Positions 26,771 to 35,770 are shown, counted from the first letter of the stretch. The stretch is DNA of 45,765 nt from Candidatus Poseidoniaceae archaeon (GCA_028353405.1 JAOMOG010000012.1:1-45765), one strand, 5' to 3'. Made by a program: numbers and translations. Notes: generated by a model from the letters alone, not told the origin.

Positions 26771-27529
26771 ATGTGGAGAGCCGGTTCATTATTGGTTCTT
26801 CTACTCTGTTCATCCAGCCTTGTTGGCTGCTTGGCCCAAAGTGAAAATGAAACGAAGTTCGAACTCATAGTCGAAGCAAGCACAATGAACGGGACTGTCG
26901 TTGAGTCGTACTCCGAGGGTGAACAAGTGTCTTGGTCAAACGTGAGCATTGATTTTGATTTCTCAAAGACAACGAGCAAGAATAGTTTGGTGACTTTCGG
27001 TATTGACCTTATGGATGGGAGCACCCCTGTTACAACGGATGCTTCAACAAGTTCGACCGTTTCAATCGAATTCTTTGAACATGGAATCTACAACATTACT
27101 GCCTATGTGGTCGATGCTTCAAACTTGCAACTCAACACTTCACTTGAGATTCAAATCGATTTGCGTATCGACTGGATTGAATCAAACACAAATGAACCTC
27201 AAACATTGAGGTACAATCCGAACCCAGCCAATGGTGGTGTGAAACCACTGTTTATCGTCATCAACTCAACCATTGAAAACCCAACTCTTCTTGATGGAGT
27301 TGGGGTTGGTGGACGGTCTGTTGAAATCTCATGGAACATTGCTGATGAGTACAACGATGTCTGTCAGAGTAAAAGCAGTCAGGTGAATGATGGTGAATCG
27401 GTGACTTGGGACACTATTCATTTCAGCACGTACCTTGCCCATGAATTAAGAATCAATTATGAAGATGGACAGGATTATATTTCTGTGCAGCAATCAGTTT
27501 CGATTTTATATTCAGACGATAGTTCTTGA
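26771..27529 (+). CDS. secreted lipoprotein with a PKD/Ig-like domain
   Basis: About 252 residues. A signal peptide with the lipobox LVGC (Cys20 from this start) indicates a lipid-anchored surface protein. The mature part is beta-rich, with VSWSNVSIDFDFSKT and FFEHGIYNITAYVVDAS, a PKD-like GxYxVTxxVxD strand pattern, and several NXS/T sequons. A second beta domain follows (about 150-250). No enzyme motif is seen; a binding or structural surface role is inferred. Confidence 0.75.
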   Translation: MWRAGSLLVLLLCSSSLVGCLAQSENETKFELIVEASTMNGTVVESYSEGEQVSWSNVSIDFDFSKTTSKNSLVTFGIDLMDGSTPVTTDASTSSTVSIEFFEHGIYNITAYVVDASNLQLNTSLEIQIDLRIDWIESNTNEPQTLRYNPNPANGGVKPLFIVINSTIENPTLLDGVGVGGRSVEISWNIADEYNDVCQSKSSQVNDGESVTWDTIHFSTYLAHELRINYEDGQDYISVQQSVSILYSDDSS

Positions 27530-27682
27530 ACAGAATTCGACGATTCAGTTCATCTCGTCAAAGCCTCAGCATTGTGCCTTTGATTTCAGTACAGATTACA
27601 CATGCAGTTCGTACAGAACAGTTGTTGATGATTGAGCACCGTAAAGCGAATCCTCAAAGAAGGTGTAGTGACAGCCCCCCAC

Positions 27683-28552
27683 ATGGTAGCACAGCGTCTT
27701 GACGGCAAGGCTTGCGCAGCGAGTGTCGAGGAAGAACTGCATGCTCGTATTTCAACTCTAAAGCAAGCAGGAATAATTCCACATCTTGCAGTATTAATCG
27801 TAGGGGATGACCCAGCGTCTCATGTATATGTTGGATCTAAGGTCAAAGCTTGTGAAAGATTAGGAATCAAATCAACCCATATTGAATTAGCAAGTGATAG
27901 TAGTGAAAATGAAGTAAGGGATATCATCAATAAACTAAATGCAGATGAATCATTACATGGCATTTTGGTTCAATCACCTCTTCCAAAGCATATGGATGAA
28001 GAAGGATTAACCGATTTAATTTCACCAAACAAAGACGTCGATGGTTTTCATCCAGAAAATCTTGGAAGATTGGTACAGGGGCGAATGGATGGCATGTTGC
28101 CTTGTACTCCAAGTGGTGTAATGCGTATGCTCAAGTGGGCAGGAATTGAAACATCAGGAAAAAGTGCAGTTGTTCTCGGTCGCTCACGAATTGTTGGTAA
28201 TCCTATGGCCTTGTTACTTGGAGCCAAAGGTGTGGATTGCACCGTTACAGTCGCACATTCAAGAACAGTTGACAGTAGAGATGTTTGCTCAAAAGCAGAT
28301 ATTCTAATCGCTGCAGTTGGTAGGGCTGAAATGGTTACTGCGGATTGGGTCAAACCGGGTGCTGTTGTTGTCGATGTTGGTATTAACCGTGTAGATGATT
28401 CAACCCGAGATAGGGGATGGAGATTAGCTGGAGACGTGGATTCGAGTGTTGCGGATAAGGCTGCATGGTTATCGCCTGTTCCTGGTGGTGTTGGACCAAT
28501 GACAATTGCAATGTTGATGGAAAACACTGTACGTGCAGCAGAGATGAAATAA
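27683..28552 (+). CDS. folD: bifunctional methylene-THF dehydrogenase / methenyl-THF cyclohydrolase
   Basis: Interconverts 5,10-methylene-, methenyl- and 10-formyl-tetrahydrofolate with NADP. Key signatures: YVGSKVKACERLGI with the catalytic Lys, VQSPLPKHMDE, DVDGFHPENLGRL, CTPSGVMRML, VVLGRSRIVGNPMALLL (dinucleotide loop), VDVGINRV and PVPGGVGPMTIAMLMENT. From the ATG at 27683 the protein begins MVAQRLDGKACA, aligning with bacterial FolD N-termini and giving 289 residues (family about 285-295). GTG at 27668 (with AAGGTG before it) and TTG at 27632 are in-frame alternatives. The sequence is bacterial in style. Confidence 0.94.
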   Translation: MVAQRLDGKACAASVEEELHARISTLKQAGIIPHLAVLIVGDDPASHVYVGSKVKACERLGIKSTHIELASDSSENEVRDIINKLNADESLHGILVQSPLPKHMDEEGLTDLISPNKDVDGFHPENLGRLVQGRMDGMLPCTPSGVMRMLKWAGIETSGKSAVVLGRSRIVGNPMALLLGAKGVDCTVTVAHSRTVDSRDVCSKADILIAAVGRAEMVTADWVKPGAVVVDVGINRVDDSTRDRGWRLAGDVDSSVADKAAWLSPVPGGVGPMTIAMLMENTVRAAEMK

Positions 28553-28603
28553 TCACGCTGGAAAACCCTCTTAGGTTCAGTCTTACCGTATCGTATTGAT
28601 AGC

Positions 28604-29485
28604 ATGGACCACAGAGCCCCTCGTCTTGTGATTATTGCTAGAATAATCACTGTAGTCTCCCTCATAGTTCTAATTGCTAATTTCAAATTGAATCTAATTG
28701 GCAATGCTGGCTGGAGGGTTGAGGAAAGCGCCATTACCATTACAGCAATCATTTGGGCAGCAATTGCATGGTGGGCGAGTAGGGAAAGAGAAATTCCACA
28801 ATTTGATACAAAGTTAACATTCGAACAACAGATTCAATCTTTTGAAGACATGCCTACAAAGGTTCGTTCCTCAGCAACTACAATGGATCAATATGGATTT
28901 GAAACAGTTGGTTCTAATCCTCAAACATCTGCTATAATTCATTCCATTCTTGGACAATCTAGTGCTAACGAACAGCAAAATATCCAACAAGCAATTGGCA
29001 CATTAGGAGTTGTAGAAAGTGAACAACCGATCGTATTGGCGCCGGTTCAGGAAGTTATTGAAGCACCAGTTCAACAAATAAATCAGCAACCGGTTGAGGC
29101 AGCAATTGAATCAGCACAAGTAATTGAAAACCAACCATCTAGGGTAAATGTGGAGAGAGTAGCACTACCTCATGAGAACCCAGAAAAGATAACTTCACCG
29201 ATTCTTCCTGGGTTGGAAGAAGACCGAGTTTTCGTCAGTGAAGGAATTGCTCAGATACCATTACCCGATTTGGATGAATTTTTTTCCACCCTTCCTCCAT
29301 TGGATGAACTATCTCAAGAGGATAGCGGATCTGAACAAAAGGTGACATCGGATTTAGAAAACTTATTACCGTCTCTTCCAGAATTACCAGAACTTGATTT
29401 GAAACCTCATCAGGAATTACCACCAGCGGTTGCAGTTATGACTACAGCGACTCCTGAATTACCGGACTTAGATGATCTATTCTAA
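28604..29485 (+). CDS. membrane protein with long disordered tail of Leu-Pro-x-Leu-Asp motifs
   Basis: 293 residues. Two membrane helices (about 9-28 and 42-60) form a hairpin; the remaining 230 residues are hydrophilic and rich in Gln, Glu, Pro and Ile. Towards the C-terminus short motifs recur: PLPDLDEFF, LPPLDEL, LPSLPELPELDL and the very end ELPDLDDLF. Repeated acidic-hydrophobic peptides like these are typical binding motifs for a partner protein. The partner is unknown, and no family is recognised. It follows folD by 51 bases. Confidence 0.75.
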   Translation: MDHRAPRLVIIARIITVVSLIVLIANFKLNLIGNAGWRVEESAITITAIIWAAIAWWASREREIPQFDTKLTFEQQIQSFEDMPTKVRSSATTMDQYGFETVGSNPQTSAIIHSILGQSSANEQQNIQQAIGTLGVVESEQPIVLAPVQEVIEAPVQQINQQPVEAAIESAQVIENQPSRVNVERVALPHENPEKITSPILPGLEEDRVFVSEGIAQIPLPDLDEFFSTLPPLDELSQEDSGSEQKVTSDLENLLPSLPELPELDLKPHQELPPAVAVMTTATPELPDLDDLF

Positions 29486-29523
29486 TAACACAACTTGAAA
29501 AACGTTTGATTGGAGGATTGGTA

Positions 29524-30411
29524 ATGATGCAATGGAGTGAGCGCTACGACCTTCACGGTCACTCAACTCATTCAGATGGAGAACTGAGTGTAGCGCAACT
29601 TGCACAAAAAATTGCATCTGAAGGGGTTGAAGTTTGGGCCTTGACCGATCACGATGTCATCAGTGGTTGGAAAGAAGCAAGTAAAGAAGCAAAACAAAGA
29701 GGCATAAGATTCATTCCAGGGGTAGAAATTACTTGTATTCCCGGTTTACCAGCACAAACAACTATTCTGGAGAAAGAGGGAAGGGATAGGTCTACGACAT
29801 CATGGCATTTACTTGCTTATTTTCCAAACCATAACCCTGATGTTAATTCACAATCAATTAGTGTTTTTAGAAAGTGGCTAGAGCCATTTGCTGAAGGTCG
29901 TATTGGAAGAATGAAGCGAATGGTTGAGAAAGTCAATGAATTGGGAATGGTGATTGATTTTGAGGCTGTAATGGCTAGGTCTAGTGGTGCCGTTGGAAGG
30001 CCACATTTGGCCAAGGAAATGATAGAAAAAGGCTATGCTAATTCCATGCAACAAGTCTTTGATGAATGGTTAGGAGATGGTTGCCCTGCTAGCGTTGAAA
30101 AAATAAAACCAACGATTGCTGAAGCGGTAAATGTGATTCATGCAGCAGGTGGAATCTGCTCATTAGCTCACCCCATATATTACGGAATAGAAAGCAATGA
30201 TTTACTTTCCTTTATCCAAAACATAGGAGTTGACGCAGTAGAAGCATTTCACCGTTCTCATCCAGATAAATACCGTATGGAATTGTTAAACGGTGCCCAA
30301 AAAGTAGGATTGAAAGTAACATGTGGTTCCGATTATCATGGTCCTAGTTACCAAGCAAGGCCTGGGCATATGGCGGTTCCAAGTTCATCTTTGCCCGAAC
30401 AAATAATTTGA
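29524..30411 (+). CDS. PHP-domain phosphoesterase (RNase AM/TrpH-like)
   Basis: 295 residues of the polymerase-and-histidinol-phosphatase fold. Metal ligands are visible in YDLHGHSTHSDGELS (motif I, HxHxxxSDG), WALTDHDVISG (motif II), FIPGVEITC (Glu), ICSLAHPIYY and TCGSDYHGPSY (final Asp-x-His). The order matches E. coli YciV/TrpH, a 3',5'-nucleoside bisphosphate phosphatase and 5'-3' exonuclease. The substrate here is inferred. GGAGG lies 7 bases before the ATG at 29524; the in-frame TTG at 29506 precedes that SD and is rejected. Confidence 0.87.
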   Translation: MMQWSERYDLHGHSTHSDGELSVAQLAQKIASEGVEVWALTDHDVISGWKEASKEAKQRGIRFIPGVEITCIPGLPAQTTILEKEGRDRSTTSWHLLAYFPNHNPDVNSQSISVFRKWLEPFAEGRIGRMKRMVEKVNELGMVIDFEAVMARSSGAVGRPHLAKEMIEKGYANSMQQVFDEWLGDGCPASVEKIKPTIAEAVNVIHAAGGICSLAHPIYYGIESNDLLSFIQNIGVDAVEAFHRSHPDKYRMELLNGAQKVGLKVTCGSDYHGPSYQARPGHMAVPSSSLPEQII

Positions 30412-30414
30412 ATA

Positions 30415-31209
30415 TTATTGCTCTCTTGTGATTGTATCAATCACTAATGCTACCTCGAATAGCAAGATTACTGGAATTGCAACCAAGAATAAACTGAGAG
30501 GGTCGGGTGGTGAAAACAATGCACCCATCACAAAGGAAGCAAACCAAATTTGGCGGCGGTATTGTTTGATTTGATTTCTATCCACAATACCAAATCTCAA
30601 AATCAGTAATGTGGCAACTGGTGCCTGGAAACCAATAATAGATGCTATGGCCAAATTTGTGATGAAACCAACGTAGCCAGATAATCTCCAATCAGTGGAT
30701 AAGCCCGCATTTTGTGCATCGTTTGTTAGGTATTCAAGCAGCATTGGTGTCAATAATTCCCATGAGTAATACAAACCTGAAATTGACAATAAGAGAATTG
30801 CCACTGTTGTAAGTAAAATGGTCGGAGCAGTTTTTGGTATTGAATAATTTAATTCCGCTAACCTTTGCTTCAGTGTTGGCGACTTTAGGCCTTCAAAGAT
30901 TCCGAAATACATCAATGTTGTAATGACGAAAAACACTCCGACACCCATTGCAATACGTAGTTGTAGCATGATGAATTCTACTGGTGAAATAACGATGATT
31001 TCTACACCATCAGGCAATCTACTCGGCTCGATTAGCCAAGTGATCAATTCTCTTGTAATCGGAAATCCAATTATTATTCCAAGAATGAACACAAATCCTA
31101 TACTTTTCATTTTTAGTCTCAAGAATAATCTTGATTGTTTGAGTAATTGTCCGCCTGGACTATCCATCAAATCGTCCACAGCACTTACCAAGTCACTGCT
31201 ATTTGACAT
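30415..31209 (-). CDS. tatC: Sec-independent protein translocase subunit TatC
   Basis: 264 residues with six helices. Visible are ISPVEFIMLQLRIAMGVG (the SPxExFxxxxk region after helix 1), GFQAPVATLLILRFGIV (helix 4 region FExP-like) and RRQIWFASFVMGALFSPPDPLSLFLVAIPVILLFE, the TatC signature including the PPDP loop and closing Glu. It exports folded proteins with twin-arginine signals. The ATG at 31209 is preferred to 31233 because GGTGAT lies 3 bases before it and just after the stop of the upstream gene. No tatA is in the window. It is probably co-transcribed with the PAP2 gene. Confidence 0.93.
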   Translation of the reverse strand: MSNSSDLVSAVDDLMDSPGGQLLKQSRLFLRLKMKSIGFVFILGIIIGFPITRELITWLIEPSRLPDGVEIIVISPVEFIMLQLRIAMGVGVFFVITTLMYFGIFEGLKSPTLKQRLAELNYSIPKTAPTILLTTVAILLLSISGLYYSWELLTPMLLEYLTNDAQNAGLSTDWRLSGYVGFITNLAIASIIGFQAPVATLLILRFGIVDRNQIKQYRRQIWFASFVMGALFSPPDPLSLFLVAIPVILLFEVALVIDTITREQ

Positions 31210-31219
31210 GATATCACCA

Positions 31220-32677
31220 TTACTCTGCTTCAATTATCTCCTGCTCCCACAGGTGACTTGGAGTTGAATCAATTAAACTGCGCTTGTATTTCTTCAAGCG
31301 GTATAATCTATGTATTACGAATCCTGTAATCCAAAGAGAAGGTAGTGAAAGCAATACTGCTTTCCACATTATATCTTCGTGGTAGTCATTGATGATGCGA
31401 ACTTGTACAACTTCATTTTCGCTCGAGCCATTACTATTGCCAGGGTTATGCATAATGATGAGATGGTAATTATTAGGGGAATCTATTTCAAGCATCAAAG
31501 TTGATTGAGGTTCCACAGTATAATATTCGCCTAAAGTCTTCATGATCTCCCAATCAATAGATCCATCCTCCATGGCAGGTTCACTCATTTCAACAATGAT
31601 CACAACAACCTCTAATGTAATACTTTCATGAAGATTAGTTAGATTTGATGAGACGCTCGAACCTGGATTGAACTCTTGAATTATCTCAAAGGTTGAATCA
31701 TCGGCTCCGAGCTGATAGGAGATTCTTGAATCTGCTGTTTCAGATTGGATGTTTACAGACATCAAAATGACAGTGAGCAATAATAGAGCAGCAACACCTT
31801 CAGCGAATACATGCCGCCATACCTTCTTTCTAGTAACTCCCTTGAACATCGGCCCGAAATCATTACGAAGGCGTGGTTGTAAGTGATGGATAAATAATGC
31901 ACCAATTGCACCAATAATGATTCCGAGTGGAATATCAACAACCCAATGGATTCCGAGATAGAGAATTGTGAAAATGAACAATAATGTGTTTATTGCAACG
32001 AATAAATGATATGGCCAGTGGCGCCATTCAGTTATTTTTATTCCCTTTTCCTTTACGTGCAAGTAATTGAGATAGAGGATACCAAATGGAATTGCGACAT
32101 GTAAACTCGGAACGGCATTATCCAGAGGGTCATGCAAAGCATAGAACGAACTATACCAGCCGTCATGATACAATAGAGCATCCATATTGGGGATCCAAGA
32201 AGAAGTAACTTCTACATTGAAAAACAAGTAATATGGTACAGCGAGAGCATAAATGAGTAAATAATTCAAAGCAACCTTATCAGTCATGTCGCGGTCATCG
32301 GTAAATGCAAAGTATACTGTAGTTACATAAATTAAGAATAGATATACGAATAGATAATGGAAGTTTAGAAAATCGGTTAATGCATCATTTTGGAAAGCAT
32401 CTTGAATCCACTTTGTAAAATCTCCTTCAATTGAATATACTAACTCAGTCCAATGTCCAGTTTTTATTTTGATAGGTTCATTTATTGTATCAGTTATTTG
32501 TTTCCATTTTATGATGACAATATATCCAAGGGCGTGAATATAGTATCGCTTATCATGAAAAGTCTGGGCCCATTGACGCCAAGGGACCCTCATTTCTGGA
32601 CGGTGCAGGGTGAACAACCAGCAAATGATTGGAGTGAGGATTACAATCATCAGCATCATGATTGTATATGGTTCCAT
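31220..32677 (-). CDS. PAP2-family membrane phosphatase or phospholipid-head-group transferase
   Basis: About 485 residues with roughly six N-terminal helices. The PAP2 catalytic motifs are VPSLHVAIPFG (motif C2) and YLGIHWVVDIPLG (motif C3, His and Asp). They are set out as in the inositol-phosphoceramide synthase/aureobasidin-type subgroup, where the reaction moves a phospho-head group on the outer membrane face. After the helices comes an extracellular beta-rich part (about 325-450), one more TM helix and a basic tail. This extra ectodomain is unusual for PAP2 proteins. ATG at 32677 is the likely start; an in-frame GTG at 32716 is possible. Confidence 0.75.
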   Translation of the reverse strand: MEPYTIMMLMIVILTPIICWLFTLHRPEMRVPWRQWAQTFHDKRYYIHALGYIVIIKWKQITDTINEPIKIKTGHWTELVYSIEGDFTKWIQDAFQNDALTDFLNFHYLFVYLFLIYVTTVYFAFTDDRDMTDKVALNYLLIYALAVPYYLFFNVEVTSSWIPNMDALLYHDGWYSSFYALHDPLDNAVPSLHVAIPFGILYLNYLHVKEKGIKITEWRHWPYHLFVAINTLLFIFTILYLGIHWVVDIPLGIIIGAIGALFIHHLQPRLRNDFGPMFKGVTRKKVWRHVFAEGVAALLLLTVILMSVNIQSETADSRISYQLGADDSTFEIIQEFNPGSSVSSNLTNLHESITLEVVVIIVEMSEPAMEDGSIDWEIMKTLGEYYTVEPQSTLMLEIDSPNNYHLIIMHNPGNSNGSSENEVVQVRIINDYHEDIMWKAVLLSLPSLWITGFVIHRLYRLKKYKRSLIDSTPSHLWEQEIIEAE

Positions 32678-32804
32678 GGATGTATGGCAATGCCACCTCT
32701 CTTTAGCAGTTGCCACAGTATACAGGGGCGGAATTAGCAGTTTGGCATTAATCGATGATATTCATTAGATGTACGATTATGAATCTCATCGCGAGATACG
32801 ATGC

Positions 32805-32837
32805 TTTTTACTTAACTTGAAAAGATAATCTTTCAAG
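32805..32837 (+). promoter_or_regulatory. AT-rich box with adjoining inverted repeat before the GDPD gene
   Basis: TTTTTACTTAA (32805-32815) is a TATA-like element followed at once by CTTGAAA-N8-TTTCAAG (32816-32837), a 7-bp inverted repeat. The placement between TATA box and transcript start is that of a repressor operator, as with the palindrome at 169-183, though the sequence differs. Confidence 0.4.
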
Positions 32838-32868
32838 GTGTAGCGCATGGACAGCATGGGGCGGGAAG

Positions 32869-34020
32869 ATGTATTGCCAAGAACCGGAAAATACATTGAA
32901 GAGTTTGCGTCATGGAATTAGCTTTTTTGACGGTATCGAATTTGATATCAGGATGACGTCCGATAACCAATTAGTAGTTCACCACGACAGGGATGTATCT
33001 ATTCTACAAAGTCGCTTACAAGGTAAAAGTAAGTGGGTTGAAGCATGGACCTTAGCAGATTTAGAGGCGGAAGGTTTTGTCTCTTTCAGAGGAATGTTAG
33101 AAGATCCAGTTATCCGTGAGAATTGGGTGGAAAAAGGAAAAATGGGATGTATTGAGATAAAACGTCCTCATCCTAATGCACCGATGGGTGGAGGATTCTT
33201 TTCACGAAAGAAACATAATCAGCATGTTGCCAACATTATCAAACTGGCAGACAAAATCCTTGATGAATTTAATGTTCCACATGAAAACATGATCTATTAC
33301 GCTTTTCACAAGGGCATGAAACAAAGTACACAACTAGCCAAAACCCTGCGTCCTTGGGCAGCTCTAATTCCATACATCTCTCCATATGGAAACAAAACGA
33401 CCCAGCGCATTCAAAGTTTTCCAACATATATTTCAACACCATTTTCATCATTGATAAAACAACACAATACTATGGGAAGCGCAATGCTACCATGCGCGAT
33501 AGAGTATTTTGTCGCTCCATACAACAAGTTGCCTTTTGGTAAAACTATTGGATTAAAAGGTAAGAATTTACATAACCTAAACAAGTTACGTAAAGGTATG
33601 CCTACATATGTTTGGCCAACCAAACCTGTCAATGAGAAATTGATACTAAATGCTGGACTTACCGGGTTGAGCGATAATGCAAATCACGAATTGACATGGC
33701 TGCCAACAGGTCATGCGCGCTGGGTAAACCCTGGTACACAGCCACTGGATAAGCAACAACAATTATTGTTAGATTCTGCTACAGAAGAAAATCATTTAGA
33801 AATATTGAAACAACTCAAACTTGAAGTTCCTACTTGGGCAGATTGCGATGATGCAAGGAGAAAAGATTTAGTTTCAATGTGGAAAGAAACCTGGAACTGG
33901 AAAAAAACTGTTGACGAACTGTTACAAGATGCAAGTGGTTCTTCACCGCCATGGCAAGTACCACGGTTAATTGGTCACAGGGGTTCAGGAAAAACATCCC
34001 GTCCAGTCATAGGACAATAA
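32869..34020 (+). CDS. glycerophosphodiester phosphodiesterase-like protein with the HRG motif moved to the C-terminus
   Basis: 383 residues. It begins MYCQEPENTLKSL and runs through GIEFDIRMTSDNQLVVHHD (metal and catalytic Glu/Asp/His), CIEIKRP, MIYYAFHK and PTYVWP...LTGLSDN, the successive strands of a GDPD TIM barrel. Normal GDPDs start with an HRG strand immediately before PENTL; here nothing in frame precedes it (in-frame TGA upstream, no other start). Instead, after a 90-residue helical linker, the protein ends PRLIGHRGSGKTSRPVIGQ, which would be the missing first strand and loop (His370, Arg371). Activity would be hydrolysis of glycerophosphodiesters to glycerol-3-phosphate. A non-permuted explanation (tandem remnant or frameshift) is open. 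Confidence 0.75.
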   Translation: MYCQEPENTLKSLRHGISFFDGIEFDIRMTSDNQLVVHHDRDVSILQSRLQGKSKWVEAWTLADLEAEGFVSFRGMLEDPVIRENWVEKGKMGCIEIKRPHPNAPMGGGFFSRKKHNQHVANIIKLADKILDEFNVPHENMIYYAFHKGMKQSTQLAKTLRPWAALIPYISPYGNKTTQRIQSFPTYISTPFSSLIKQHNTMGSAMLPCAIEYFVAPYNKLPFGKTIGLKGKNLHNLNKLRKGMPTYVWPTKPVNEKLILNAGLTGLSDNANHELTWLPTGHARWVNPGTQPLDKQQQLLLDSATEENHLEILKQLKLEVPTWADCDDARRKDLVSMWKETWNWKKTVDELLQDASGSSPPWQVPRLIGHRGSGKTSRPVIGQ

Positions 34021-35187
34021 TCACTCGACGTGACGTAACGTTTGTTGTTCTGCATAATACTTTGGACGGTAAAGTGGAGTACCTTTTCCATTGCGGAATA
34101 CAGTGCGCTCATCTACAATTTGTGCTCCGATTCCCATTACACGGGCCCAGCCAAAGAAGGTCGTGTAGTAGGTTGGGTCTTCAAGGCCAACATGGTGGAG
34201 TAAAGCTCCACTCGCAATGTCCACATTTGCATTTGGATTACTAATTTTTGGATTTTCAGCAAGGACTCTAGGTGCAACTTCTCTTAGAGTGCGAATAATT
34301 TTGAAATTCTCATCATTTGGACAGATTTCTTCTCCAAGAGCAAATTGAGCAGTAGCCCTTGGGTCTTCACTACGAAGAACTGCATGGCCAAAACCGAATA
34401 TTGGTCGTTTTTCTGCTAACTCTCCACGTACGAAACGCTCAACTTCTACAGGATCACTTGTGCCTATTTTGAGAACAAACTCGAGACATGATTGATTTGC
34501 CCGTCCATGTAATGGTCCACTTAGAGCATTCATTGCTCCCGCCATAGCGGAATACACTGTCGCTTTACTAGAGGCAATTGCTTTGCCGGTAAATGTTGAG
34601 AGGTTTCCTCCACCATGATCCATATGTAAGACTAGATATGTTGCAATTACTCGCTCCATTTTGTCATTATCAACTTCGTCTAGGTCTAAGGTTGAAACAA
34701 ATCTTTGAACCATACTCAACGATGTATCATCAGCAGGAATATCCTCGTCTCGACCTTCTCTGACCCTGTGCATTAGGCCCATGATGCGAGGCATGCGAGC
34801 AATTAGATTCATTGCATCTTCTTTCCAATCACCAGTAGTCTCCCACATTCCGATTGTATGAATTGCAACACTGAGCCAGTCCATTGGATGCCCGTATTTT
34901 GGTAGAGTTCTAAACACCGCTACTAGATCACCTGGAATTTCAGCTCTCTTTGCTAAGTCTTCGCGAATCTCCACAGATTGTTGAGGATTTGGTAATTCTT
35001 TATTGAATAATAGATAAACAATATCCTCTGGTGAAAAATTAGTTAATTCGTTAATAGGATATCCACAGTAATGAACTCCTTCAGTAGGGGTGACAAATGA
35101 TGTACGGCAGGTTCCTACTGGGACTCCACGCAATCCTGTGTTTAGATGGGCATTAGTTACTTCCAAAAGAACCTCTTCGTCGCTCAT
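34021..35187 (-). CDS. gltA: citrate synthase (or 2-methylcitrate synthase)
   Basis: 388 residues, the short archaeal/Gram-positive type. Catalytic residues are visible: first His in SGPLHGRANQ, second His in FGFGHAVLRSEDPRA, and Asp in NANVDIASGAL. HMDHGGGNLSTFTGK is a slightly altered form of the usual HELNASTF loop. It condenses oxaloacetate with acetyl-CoA; a methylcitrate role cannot be excluded. The ATG at 35187 has GGAGGG 6 bases before it; the frame upstream to 35220 lacks an SD. It is convergent and directly adjacent to the GDPD gene. Confidence 0.9.
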   Translation of the reverse strand: MSDEEVLLEVTNAHLNTGLRGVPVGTCRTSFVTPTEGVHYCGYPINELTNFSPEDIVYLLFNKELPNPQQSVEIREDLAKRAEIPGDLVAVFRTLPKYGHPMDWLSVAIHTIGMWETTGDWKEDAMNLIARMPRIMGLMHRVREGRDEDIPADDTSLSMVQRFVSTLDLDEVDNDKMERVIATYLVLHMDHGGGNLSTFTGKAIASSKATVYSAMAGAMNALSGPLHGRANQSCLEFVLKIGTSDPVEVERFVRGELAEKRPIFGFGHAVLRSEDPRATAQFALGEEICPNDENFKIIRTLREVAPRVLAENPKISNPNANVDIASGALLHHVGLEDPTYYTTFFGWARVMGIGAQIVDERTVFRNGKGTPLYRPKYYAEQQTLRHVE

Positions 35188-35305
35188 TAATTTCCCTCCA
35201 ATGCAACGGAAAAGCCACACTCATATAAGTGCGGTCCTAATTTGAATACTTACTAGAGGTTGGTGTTGCTAAAAACACTTAATGTGTTTGACTGACATTG
35301 TTATT

Positions 35306-35770
35306 TTATTTTTTACCCTTCACCGGCCACTGACGAAACCCTCTACTCGATTCACGATCTGAAAAAATTTGTATTCTAATGCTATTACCATCGATCAATA
35401 TTACATCCTCTGCAGTAAGCCCGGGACATTCCTCAACTACTCGATTCCACGACCTTTCAGTTGCAAGGTTTTCACCCCACCAAGGAAATGCTGCACATTG
35501 TTGAGGTCTTACTTTGTAGATAGTGCATTGCTTGTTTTCATCTAAATTAATACAGATCTCATCTTCAGCTCTACTTTGTAAAATATATCGGCCATCAATT
35601 GTTTGTTTGCAATCTCTTTTCAACCAACTTTCGACATCCATTCCATGGTGTTCAGAGATTCTCAGTGCGTCCTTTTCTGATAGATAGACAATTCCGCCGG
35701 GTTCATCACAGCACCGGCCGCAATTTGATTGACATTTGAACGGAACCCCGTCCATCCACCATGGTTTCAT
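35306..35770 (-). CDS. YkgJ/UPF0153 family Cys-cluster protein
   Basis: 154 residues. The N-terminal FKCQSNCGRCCDEPGG carries the CxxxCxxCC signature; later Cys residues occur in EICINLDENKQCTIYKVRPQQC and EECPG. The family is thought to bind Zn or an Fe-S cluster and is sometimes described as a protein-modifying or chelating domain; the function is not established. Its ATG overlaps the stop of the AAA+ gene (ATGA), so it is translationally coupled as the last gene of the DUF835/AAA+ operon. Confidence 0.85.
   Translation of the reverse strand: MKPWWMDGVPFKCQSNCGRCCDEPGGIVYLSEKDALRISEHHGMDVESWLKRDCKQTIDGRYILQSRAEDEICINLDENKQCTIYKVRPQQCAAFPWWGENLATERSWNRVVEECPGLTAEDVILIDGNSIRIQIFSDRESSRGFRQWPVKGKK

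Noticed and set aside
28048-28752. Open minus-strand frame of 234 codons across folD and the next gene
   Set aside because: folD is certain on the plus strand; the antisense frame has no recognisable motif and spans two genes.
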